Origin: an uncultured Clostridia bacterium
GTDB lineage: Bacteria > Bacillota > Clostridia > TANB77 > CAG-508
DNA length: 8,220 nucleotides
Direction of reading: 5' to 3'
NCBI GenBank assembly: GCA_934169535.1
Contig: CAKPOC010000047.1
Span: 1-8,220, forward strand
How positions within the stretch are numbered: position 1 is the first letter of the stretch; each line of letters begins with the position of its first letter. The position numbers and the translations under genes were made by a program. The notes beneath the pieces were generated by a model. The model did not search any database and was not told where the DNA came from. It was given only the letters and a program-made list of their open reading frames with translations. This document shows positions 1 to 5,202 of this stretch, in pieces.

Positions 1-689
1 GCGTAATGCTGGCGTTTTTGTATGCTTCAAGTGATGAATTTCATCAGCTTTTCGTGCCGGGGCGAAGCTCAGAAATTAGAGATGTGTGCATAGACACAAT
101 AGGTGCAACTATTGGAATAATTTTGGTTTTATTTATTTTTATTTTAATTGCAAAAATAAAAAGTATAAAATCAAAAAAACCAATGAGGCTTGAGGAAACA
201 AATGCTGTCACAACCGATAAAAGAAAAGTATTGTTTATTGCAAGCACTGGAGGGCACTTAAATGAGCTAATGCAAATAAGGCCATTATTTAGAAAATTTG
301 ATTATCATATAGTAACAGAGAGTACAAAATTAGATGAAAGCTTGCAAAAAAAGTTTGGAGATAAAGTAAGCTTTTTGATATATGGAACAAAAAAATATCC
401 TGTAAAGTATGTATTTAAATTTGTAGCTAATTGCTTTATAAGCTTAAAATATTTCTTCAAATATCAGCCTGAGGTAGTAGTTACTACAGGGACACACACA
501 GCAGTTCCTATGTGCTACATTGCAAAATTGTTTGGAAGCAAAGTTATCTTTATAGAAACATTTGCAAATAGAACAACTGCAACTGTTGCAGGAAGATTAG
601 TGTACCCAATTGCAGATACATTTGTTGTGCAGTGGGAAGAAATGCACAAAATATATCCAAAATCTGTTTGTTGGGGGTGGCTATATTGA
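1..689 (+). CDS. VanZ-like domain fused to Alg14/PssD-like glycosyltransferase subunit (5' partial)
   Basis: The reading frame is open to the left edge, so the true start is probably upstream; the first in-frame ATG is at 6 and residues are numbered from it. Residues 1-49 are the end of a VanZ-like membrane domain: the DEFHQLFVPGRSSEIRD stretch (10-26) is the family signature, followed by a hydrophobic helix at about 29-49. After a basic linker (50-60), residues 73-227 form a complete Alg14/PssD-like protein with the STGGHL glycine-rich loop (80-85), VTTGTHTAVP (159-168) and QWEEM (209-213), ending in the short aromatic tail usual for PssD. In this family Alg14/PssD anchors the catalytic Alg13/PssE subunit at the inner membrane face to add a sugar to a lipid-linked precursor. 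The VanZ part may supply the anchor (inference). M60 (183) has no visible ribosome site, so a separate Alg14 start is less likely than a fusion. The next gene overlaps the stop by 3 bp. Confidence 0.85.
   Translation, partial: VMLAFLYASSDEFHQLFVPGRSSEIRDVCIDTIGATIGIILVLFIFILIAKIKSIKSKKPMRLEETNAVTTDKRKVLFIASTGGHLNELMQIRPLFRKFDYHIVTESTKLDESLQKKFGDKVSFLIYGTKKYPVKYVFKFVANCFISLKYFFKYQPEVVVTTGTHTAVPMCYIAKLFGSKVIFIETFANRTTATVAGRLVYPIADTFVVQWEEMHKIYPKSVCWGWLY
673..677 (+). promoter_or_regulatory. Ribosome binding site supporting the TTG start
   Basis: A run of five G lies 8 nt before TTG 686, inside the last codons of the VanZ-Alg14 gene. It can pair with the CCUCC of 16S rRNA with one G-U wobble. 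No comparable site precedes the ATG at 632, so this site decides the start. Confidence 0.6.
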
Positions 690-1174
690 TTTTTGTAATT
701 TTAGGAACTCAGGACAAAAAATTTCCAAGACTATTAGAGGCGGTTCAAAAAGCTATTGATGATGGTTTTATAGATAAAAATGAAGAAGTAATAGTTCAAG
801 CAGGTTCTACAAAGTTCAAATCAGACGATATGAAAATTATAGACTTTATGGGAGTAGAACAATTTGAAAATTATATTGACAAAGCAAGGCTGATTATTTG
901 CCATGCGGGAGTTGGAACTATTTTAACAGCACTAAATAAAGGAAAACCAATAATTGCTGCTGCAAGGCTTAAAATGTACTTTGAGCATGTAAACGATCAC
1001 CAACTTCAAATACTAGAAAACTTTGGCAAAAAAGGCTATATAATTCCGTTAGAAGATTTTAGCAAAATTGGTGAAGCGCTAGAAAAAGCCAAGGACTTTA
1101 AACCACAAGTGTTTAAGTCAAATAAAAAATATTTTTTAAGGCAACTTGAAAATGAAATTAATATATTAGGATAA
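686..1174 (+). CDS. Alg13/PssE-like glycosyltransferase catalytic subunit
   Basis: This is a GT28-type C-terminal domain, the catalytic partner of the Alg14/PssD protein encoded just upstream; the pair is expected to use a nucleotide sugar at the cytoplasmic membrane face. I place the start at TTG 686, giving 162 residues that begin MIFVILGTQ, which matches the usual beginning of PssE proteins and their usual length of about 160. An ATG at 632 in the same frame would add 18 residues that fit no family and would overlap the upstream gene by 58 bp. Visible motifs are GTQ (7-9), QAGST (38-42), CHAGVGT (72-78), GKPII (86-90) and EHVNDHQ (100-106), the last being typical of nucleotide-sugar binding in this family. 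The start overlaps the upstream TGA (687-689), suggesting coupled translation and matched subunit amounts. It is the last gene before the palindromic array, hence probably the end of its transcription unit. Confidence 0.88.
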   Translation: MIFVILGTQDKKFPRLLEAVQKAIDDGFIDKNEEVIVQAGSTKFKSDDMKIIDFMGVEQFENYIDKARLIICHAGVGTILTALNKGKPIIAAARLKMYFEHVNDHQLQILENFGKKGYIIPLEDFSKIGEALEKAKDFKPQVFKSNKKYFLRQLENEINILG

Positions 1175-1188
1175 AATTGAATAATGGT

Positions 1189-1292
1189 AAAAGGATAATA
1201 TATCTTTCCTAGCCTATGATGATTTTTTGAATTTTCTCTCAAGTCTTTGAGATAAATTCAAAAACCGGCAGATAAAGATATATTATCCTTTT
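1189..1292. repeat. Palindromic unit 1
   Basis: The outer arms 1189-1207 and 1274-1292 are perfect 19-bp reverse complements. GCC (1212-1214) can pair with GGC (1267-1269) across the internal loop. The inner stem pairs 1224-1234 with 1254-1264 (11 bp), then 1237-1242 with 1247-1252 around a GTCT loop. This copy has the best paired hairpin tip of the three. Confidence 0.85.
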
Positions 1293-1293
1293 T
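1189..1293 (+). terminator. Possible intrinsic terminator of the Alg13/14 unit (palindromic unit 1)
   Basis: Unit 1 begins 15 bp after the Alg13-like stop codon and forms a long hairpin followed by five T (1289-1293). The base of the stem is AT-rich rather than GC-rich, so termination strength is uncertain. Units 2 and 3 would give two back-up terminators. The role is inferred from position and shape. Confidence 0.4.
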
Positions 1294-1319
1294 GCTTATA
1301 TAAAAATAAATGAAATAAA

Positions 1320-1423
1320 AAAAGGATAACATATTTTTCCTTGCCTATGATGATTTTTTGAATTTCCTCTCAAGCTTTCGAGATAAATTCAAAAACCGGC
1401 AGATAAAAATATATTATCCTTTT
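1320..1423. repeat. Palindromic unit 2
   Basis: The outer arms are 1320-1338 and 1405-1423. Compared with unit 1, the pair C1204-G1277 is replaced by T1335-A1408, a compensatory change that keeps the stem. One C-A mismatch (1330/1413) is present. The inner stem is the same as in unit 3, with an AAGCTT sequence at the hairpin tip in place of the tip of unit 1. Confidence 0.85.
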
Positions 1424-1449
1424 TGCTTATATAAAAATAAATGAAATAA

Positions 1450-1552
1450 AAAAGGATAATATACTTTCCTAGCCTATGATGATTTTTTGAATTTCCTCTC
1501 AAGCTTTCGAGATAAATTCAAAAACCGGCAGATAAAGATATATTATCCTTTT
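1450..1552. repeat. Palindromic unit 3
   Basis: The left arm 1450-1467 is one base shorter than in unit 1, leaving one bulged base opposite the right arm 1534-1552. The central part matches unit 2 while the right outer arm matches unit 1, a mosaic that suggests recombination or gene conversion among the copies. The sequence after it keeps only a diverged form of the spacer. Confidence 0.85.
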
Positions 1553-1584
1553 TGTTATAAATTTAATGAAAGAGCAAAAAAGGG

Positions 1585-1613
1585 TTGTAAAAATAATACT
1601 ATAATGATATTAT
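1585..1613 (+). promoter_or_regulatory. Putative sigma-A-type promoter for the LCP-led operon
   Basis: TTGTAA (1585-1590) and TATTAT (1608-1613) are separated by 17 bp, placing the transcription start near 1620 and giving a leader of about 80 nt before the LCP gene. A perfect TATAAT lies at 1600-1605, but its spacing from this -35 is only 9 bp; it could serve a promoter with a weak -35. Promoter-like matches are common in AT-rich DNA. Confidence 0.5.
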
Positions 1614-1690
1614 ATGAAAAGAGAAAAATCTCTAAAAAAAGGATATTTTTTGATTTTTTGTAGAAAAATATATTGAATAAATAAAAACGA

Positions 1691-1695
1691 AGGAG
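1691..1695 (+). promoter_or_regulatory. Ribosome binding site of the LCP gene
   Basis: AGGAG lies 6 nt before ATG 1702, within the context GAAGGAGA. It is the strongest Shine-Dalgarno site in the window and fits the first gene of an operon. Confidence 0.8.
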
Positions 1696-1701
1696 ACTGT
1701 T

Positions 1702-2859
1702 ATGCCAAGATTTAAAGACGAAAAAGATAATGAAAAATATGAGGAGAAAAAGCAAGACACAAGCTATGGAGCTTATGAAAGAAATCTTGAAAGAAGCGAA
1801 GAAAAAATGGCAAAGGAAAAAAAGAGAAAAAAGAATAAAGCATTAAAAATATTATTAATTGTTTTAGTAGTACTATTAGTACTTATTTTAGGCGTTGCAG
1901 GCGGAGGCTGGGCATTTATAAATGGCAAATTAGGAAAGCTAAATACTGAAACTATAGACGTAAATGAAGTTGGTATAGATGACCAAGTTAAAGAAGAACT
2001 AGAAGGCTACAGAAATATAGCACTTTTAGGAATTGATAGTAGAGCAGATGATTATGGTCTAGGAAACAGAAGTGATTGCATAATGATTGCAAGCTTAAAC
2101 GAAAAGACAGGAGATTTAAAACTAATTTCTGTTTATAGAGATACATATGTGTATGTAATGGAAAATAAAACAAAAAAATTGGACAAAATAACTCATGCAT
2201 ATTCTTATGGTGGAGCTCAAAATACACTAAAATCATTAAATGAGGCATTAGATTTAAATATAACAGAATATGTAACTGTAAATTTTGATGCCGTAATTGC
2301 AGCAGTTGATGCTTTAGGCGGAGTTACAATTGATATAGATTCTAGTGAACTTAAATATATAAATGACTATATTGACGCTACATCACAAAGTTCAGGAGCA
2401 AAATCAAGCCATGTAACAAAAACAGGAAGTCAAACTTTAGATGGTGTTCAAGCTGTTGCATATTCAAGAATAAGATACACAGCGGGTGGAGATTACAAAA
2501 GAACAGAAAGAATGAGAACAGTTGTAGAAGCAATGATGAAAAAAGCCAAAACTTTATCAATAGGACAACTAAACAGTTTTGCAAATACAATACTTCCAAG
2601 AATAAACACCAATATAACTTCAGGCAAAATTTTAGGACTAATTCCAGACTTGGCAAAAATGTCAATAAAAAACAGTATTGGCTGGCCTTATGAAACAAAA
2701 GGAATTACTTTAGACAGATGGTATGGAGTTCCTGTAACATTAGAGAACAACGTTAAAAAACTACATCAAGAAGCCTTTGAACAAGCAGACTATAAAGTTT
2801 CTAATACAGTAAAAGAAATGAGCAGTGCAATAGTCAATAAAACAGGCTATACAGAATAA
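1702..2859 (+). CDS. LytR-CpsA-Psr (LCP) family wall-polysaccharide ligase
   Basis: LCP enzymes move undecaprenyl-linked polymers (capsule, teichoic acid or other glycans) onto peptidoglycan on the outer face of the membrane. The 385-residue protein has a charged Lys/Glu-rich cytoplasmic N-terminus (1-46), one membrane helix (about 47-73) and an extracellular LCP domain (about 103-282). Family motifs are NIALLGIDSR (105-114), NRSDCIMI (122-129), LISVYRDTYV (141-150), KITHAYSYGG (162-171) and the conserved DYKRTERMR segment (264-272). The Asp and Arg residues in these motifs correspond to those that bind the polyprenyl pyrophosphate and metal in characterised LCP proteins. The C-terminal part (about 283-385) follows the catalytic domain. 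It is the first gene after the promoter, 22 bp before the phosphosugar transferase, which suggests it is dedicated to attaching the polymer made by this operon. The specific acceptor and glycan cannot be told from sequence. Confidence 0.93.
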   Translation: MPRFKDEKDNEKYEEKKQDTSYGAYERNLERSEEKMAKEKKRKKNKALKILLIVLVVLLVLILGVAGGGWAFINGKLGKLNTETIDVNEVGIDDQVKEELEGYRNIALLGIDSRADDYGLGNRSDCIMIASLNEKTGDLKLISVYRDTYVYVMENKTKKLDKITHAYSYGGAQNTLKSLNEALDLNITEYVTVNFDAVIAAVDALGGVTIDIDSSELKYINDYIDATSQSSGAKSSHVTKTGSQTLDGVQAVAYSRIRYTAGGDYKRTERMRTVVEAMMKKAKTLSIGQLNSFANTILPRINTNITSGKILGLIPDLAKMSIKNSIGWPYETKGITLDRWYGVPVTLENNVKKLHQEAFEQADYKVSNTVKEMSSAIVNKTGYTE

Positions 2860-2881
2860 AGAAATTAAAAGGGGAACAGTT

Positions 2882-3610
2882 ATGAATAGAACAAACTTAG
2901 CAACTGACGAAGAAGAAGCAAGTATTGAAAGTTTTGAAGAAATTGAAAATTATGAAAACGTAGCTGAAAAAGAAAAGGCAAATAACAGGATAATTTATCA
3001 TGCTGCAAAAAGATTATTAGATATAGTTATAGGAATTATAGGACTAATAGTCCTTATTCCTACAGCTGCAATAGTAATTATTATGAGAATAATAAATAAG
3101 GAAACACAAGGACCACTATTTTATGAACAATTAAGAATTGGAAAAAATGGCAAGTATTTTAGATTATATAAATTTAGAAGTATGCTGGTAGGAGCTGATA
3201 AAAAACTTAAAGAATATTTAGAAAATAATCCTGATGCGAATGAAGAGTTTAAAAAATTTCATAAACTAAATAATGACCCAAGAATTACAAAGACAGGCAA
3301 GTTTTTAAGAAAAACTAGTTTAGACGAGTTACCACAGGTAATAAATTTAATTAATGGAACAATGTCGGTTGTAGGGCCCAGACCTGTAATTGATGAAGAA
3401 TTAAAAAATTATGAAGATGAAAAAGAAAAATTTTTAAGTGTAAAACCAGGACTAACTGGATATTGGCAAGTTAATGGAAGAAGTAATACTACATATGATG
3501 AAAGAATGCAAATGGAATTATACTATGTAGACAATTGCTCGTTGTGGCTTGATATAAAAATATTCTTTAAAACTTTTGCTGTGGTTTTGAAAAAAGAAGG
3601 AGCAATGTAG
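2882..3610 (+). CDS. Polyprenyl-phosphate sugar-1-phosphate transferase (initiating glycosyltransferase)
   Basis: This is a bacterial sugar transferase (PF02397 type) that moves a sugar-1-phosphate from a UDP-sugar to undecaprenyl phosphate, the first step of repeat-unit assembly. It has 242 residues. An acidic tail (about 1-35) precedes KRLLDIVIG (43-51) and one hydrophobic helix (about 46-70), expected to be a re-entrant membrane helix as in PglC. The catalytic part carries LYKFRSM (95-101), SLDELPQ (146-152) with the Asp148-Glu149 dyad, SVVGPRP (162-168) and KPGLTGYWQVNGR (188-200). It lacks the several N-terminal membrane helices of long WbaP-type enzymes, so it is the short monotopic kind. 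AAGGGG (2869-2874) lies 7 nt before the start. It follows the LCP gene by 22 bp and the next gene follows by 1 bp. The sugar (Gal, Glc, GlcNAc or a diNAc sugar) cannot be assigned safely. Confidence 0.93.
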   Translation: MNRTNLATDEEEASIESFEEIENYENVAEKEKANNRIIYHAAKRLLDIVIGIIGLIVLIPTAAIVIIMRIINKETQGPLFYEQLRIGKNGKYFRLYKFRSMLVGADKKLKEYLENNPDANEEFKKFHKLNNDPRITKTGKFLRKTSLDELPQVINLINGTMSVVGPRPVIDEELKNYEDEKEKFLSVKPGLTGYWQVNGRSNTTYDERMQMELYYVDNCSLWLDIKIFFKTFAVVLKKEGAM

Positions 3611-3611
3611 T

Positions 3612-4478
3612 ATGACAATAGATATAATTTGCCCATTATATAATGCAGAAAGATATATAGAAAAGCAATATAATCAAATAAAGCAACAAACTTTTTATAA
3701 TAATATAAAAAATATTAATTATGTTATTACAGAAAGTAAAGATGGTACTGTAGCAATTCTTAAAAATTTAGCAAATAAAGATGAAAAGATAAAATATAGC
3801 ATAATAAAAAAGGAAGAATTTTCACACAGTTTGTCAAGAGAAAACGTTGCAAGAAAATCACAATCTGACATTTTGGTTTTTATAACACAAGACGTAAGAA
3901 TAGAAAGAAAAGATTGGCTTGAAAAATTAGTTGCACCAATTATAAATAATGAAGTAGACGCAAGTTATAGTAGACAACTATGTGATAACAATACAATTGA
4001 AAAATACACAAGAGAGTGTAATTATTCTGCAGAATCAATTATTAAATCAAAAGAAGATGTAGAAAGGTTAGGATTAAAAACCTTTTTCTTTTCTGATGCG
4101 TCGTCTGCTATAAAAACAGATACCTTTTTAAAATTAAATGGCTATGACGGAAAAAATTTCCCTACAAATGAAGACATGTACATAGCATATAAATTAATTA
4201 TGAATGGATACAAAATAAAATATTGTGCAGATTCAGAAGTTATACACTCACATAAATTTACGTTAAAACAACAATATAAAAGATATTATGACATAGGAGT
4301 ATTTTTTAAACAAAACGAATATTTGAACAATTATAAAGTAAATAAATCTGGCGCAGGCCTTGCAAAATACGTATTAAAGAGAGCTTTGCAAGAAAAAAAT
4401 GGGGGGGTACTAGCCAATTTTTTACCTAATATGGCAGTGAGATTTATTGGAATGAAAATAGGAAAAATAAAAGGATAA
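3612..4478 (+). CDS. GT2 glycosyltransferase, rhamnosyltransferase-like
   Basis: A GT-A-fold inverting transferase of 288 residues, expected to work at the cytoplasmic membrane face on the lipid-linked repeat unit. It opens with IDIICPLYNAERYI (3-16). EEFSHSLSREN (68-78) occupies the place of the F-x-H-G-x-x-R-N motif of rhamnosyltransferase-like GT2 proteins, though the usual HGG is HSL here. TQD (92-94) stands in for the metal-binding DxD, and NED (186-188) is the likely catalytic-base region. HSH (212-214) is also conserved in such enzymes. The donor is tentatively dTDP-rhamnose; no rhamnose-synthesis gene is in the window to support this. The start is set by AAGGAG (3597-3602), 9 nt upstream and inside the previous gene. 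A G7 tract (4401-4407) encodes Gly264-Gly265 and the first base of Val266, near the C-terminus. The ten-base gap to the next gene implies co-transcription. Confidence 0.87.
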   Translation: MTIDIICPLYNAERYIEKQYNQIKQQTFYNNIKNINYVITESKDGTVAILKNLANKDEKIKYSIIKKEEFSHSLSRENVARKSQSDILVFITQDVRIERKDWLEKLVAPIINNEVDASYSRQLCDNNTIEKYTRECNYSAESIIKSKEDVERLGLKTFFFSDASSAIKTDTFLKLNGYDGKNFPTNEDMYIAYKLIMNGYKIKYCADSEVIHSHKFTLKQQYKRYYDIGVFFKQNEYLNNYKVNKSGAGLAKYVLKRALQEKNGGVLANFLPNMAVRFIGMKIGKIKG

Positions 4479-4488
4479 TGGTGCAAAA

Positions 4489-5202
4489 ATGAAAAAAATA
4501 TCTGTAGCAATGGCTACTTACAATGGAGAAAAATACATAAAAGAGCAAATTGAATCGATTTTGGTTTGCTTAGGTAATGAAGATGAATTAATAATTTCGG
4601 ATGATGAATCAACTGATAGTACATTAGATATTATTAAAAGCTTTAATGATAAAAGAATACATTTGATAAATGGGCCTAAAAAAGGGATTAAACAAAATTT
4701 TGCAAATGCAATAGAAAATACATCAGGAGAATATATTTTTTTAGCAGATCAAGATGACATTTGGAATGAAAATAAAGTAAAAGATGTTGTAAAATGTTTT
4801 GAAAAAGAAAAATGTACCCTAGTTGTACATGATGCAGAAATCGTAGATGAAAAATTAAATGTAATTAAGGATTCATATTATAAATATAGAAATTCTGGAA
4901 AAGGAATAATAAAAAATATTTATAAAAATACATATATAGGCTGTTGCATGGCTTTTTCAAAAGAAATTAAAAAATATATACTACCAATTCCTAATGATAT
5001 AGAAATGCATGACCAATGGATTGGAGTGCTAAATGATAAATATGGAAAAACATATTTTTTAGAGGAAAAATTAATAAAGTATAGAAGGCACTCACTAAAT
5101 AACTCTCGAATGAGCCATTATGGAATTGCTAAAATGATAAAAAATAGATTGAAATTTATAAAAAGATATAAGGAGCGAACAAATGGAAATAGAAAAAAAT
5201 AA
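4489..5202 (+). CDS. GT2 family glycosyltransferase
   Basis: A 237-residue GT-A enzyme predicted to add one sugar to the growing repeat unit in the cytoplasm. It shows the N-terminal nucleotide-binding strand ISVAMATYNGEKYI (4-17), ISDDESTDST (36-45), FLADQDDIW (84-92) with the metal-binding Asp cluster, and MHDQWIG (173-179), which corresponds to the acceptor and catalytic region of this GT2 subgroup. The ADQDDIW and HDQW combination is typical of GT2 proteins often annotated as alpha-L-Rha alpha-1,3-L-rhamnosyltransferase-like, but the substrate is not provable here. Its size is near the minimum for the fold, and the C-terminal tail is strongly basic. The ribosome site is weak: AAGGA (4471-4475) is 13 nt away, with GGTG (4480-4483) closer. 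The last 20 bp overlap the start of the polymerase gene. Confidence 0.88.
   Translation: MKKISVAMATYNGEKYIKEQIESILVCLGNEDELIISDDESTDSTLDIIKSFNDKRIHLINGPKKGIKQNFANAIENTSGEYIFLADQDDIWNENKVKDVVKCFEKEKCTLVVHDAEIVDEKLNVIKDSYYKYRNSGKGIIKNIYKNTYIGCCMAFSKEIKKYILPIPNDIEMHDQWIGVLNDKYGKTYFLEEKLIKYRRHSLNNSRMSHYGIAKMIKNRLKFIKRYKERTNGNRKK

Larger units (their letters stand above)
1189..1553. repeat. Tandem array of three imperfect palindromes (period about 130 bp)
   Basis: This array fills most of the gene-free stretch 1175-1701. Three units of 103-104 bp start at 1189, 1320 and 1450. The spacers 1293-1319 and 1424-1449 are the same sequence apart from one A in a homopolymer, so the array arose by tandem duplication of a roughly 130-bp unit. 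Each unit has an outer stem of 18-19 bp, an asymmetric internal loop containing GCC/GGC, and an inner stem of about 17 bp. Each ends in five T after an A-rich start, so it could act as an intrinsic terminator in either direction. It might also be a MITE-like element or a structured RNA; I do not recognise a named family. No coding potential was seen. Confidence 0.85.
1554..1701 (+). other. Operon leader region without a recognised riboswitch
   Basis: After the array come the putative promoter, a short AGAGA/TCTCT hairpin (1620-1633, loop AAAA) near the predicted transcript start, and AT-rich sequence up to the ribosome site. An A7-GGATA stretch followed by GATTTTTTG (1634-1660) resembles parts of the palindromic units and may be a decayed fragment. 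No known riboswitch or T-box pattern was seen. Confidence 0.4.

Noticed and set aside
632..685. Longer ATG form of the Alg13-like gene
   Set aside because: The 18 extra residues resemble no PssE N-terminus and come from the coding region of the upstream gene read in another frame; TTG 686 fits family length and ribosome site better.
1215..1273. Hammerhead-ribozyme-like core (TGATGA) in the palindromic units
   Set aside because: The hammerhead core needs CUGAUGA and a GAAA opposite. Here the stretch is TATGATGA, lacking the essential C, and no GAAA is in place, so a self-cleaving hammerhead is not supported.
1215..1273. Box C/D or kink-turn-like elements (ATGATGA with CAGA)
   Set aside because: The box C-like sequence fits, but the opposite strand has CAGA instead of CUGA, and bacteria have no box C/D RNAs. 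The resemblance is too weak to claim.
1189..1553. CRISPR array
   Set aside because: There are three regularly spaced repeats, but the units are about 104 bp and the spacers are nearly identical to one another, the opposite of a CRISPR array.
1600..1605. Perfect TATAAT as the main -10 box
   Set aside because: The nearest TTGTAA -35 is only 9 bp away and there is no TGn extension, so I preferred TATTAT at 1608-1613 with a 17-bp spacer, while noting that TATAAT could still be used.
1555..1755. Minus-strand open frame across the promoter region
   Set aside because: It is a low-complexity Phe/Leu/Ile-rich frame from AT-rich DNA, has no recognisable domain, and overlaps the LCP start.
1988..2698. 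Two minus-strand open frames inside the LCP gene
   Set aside because: They are antisense shadows of a gene with clear LCP motifs, with no family similarity visible.
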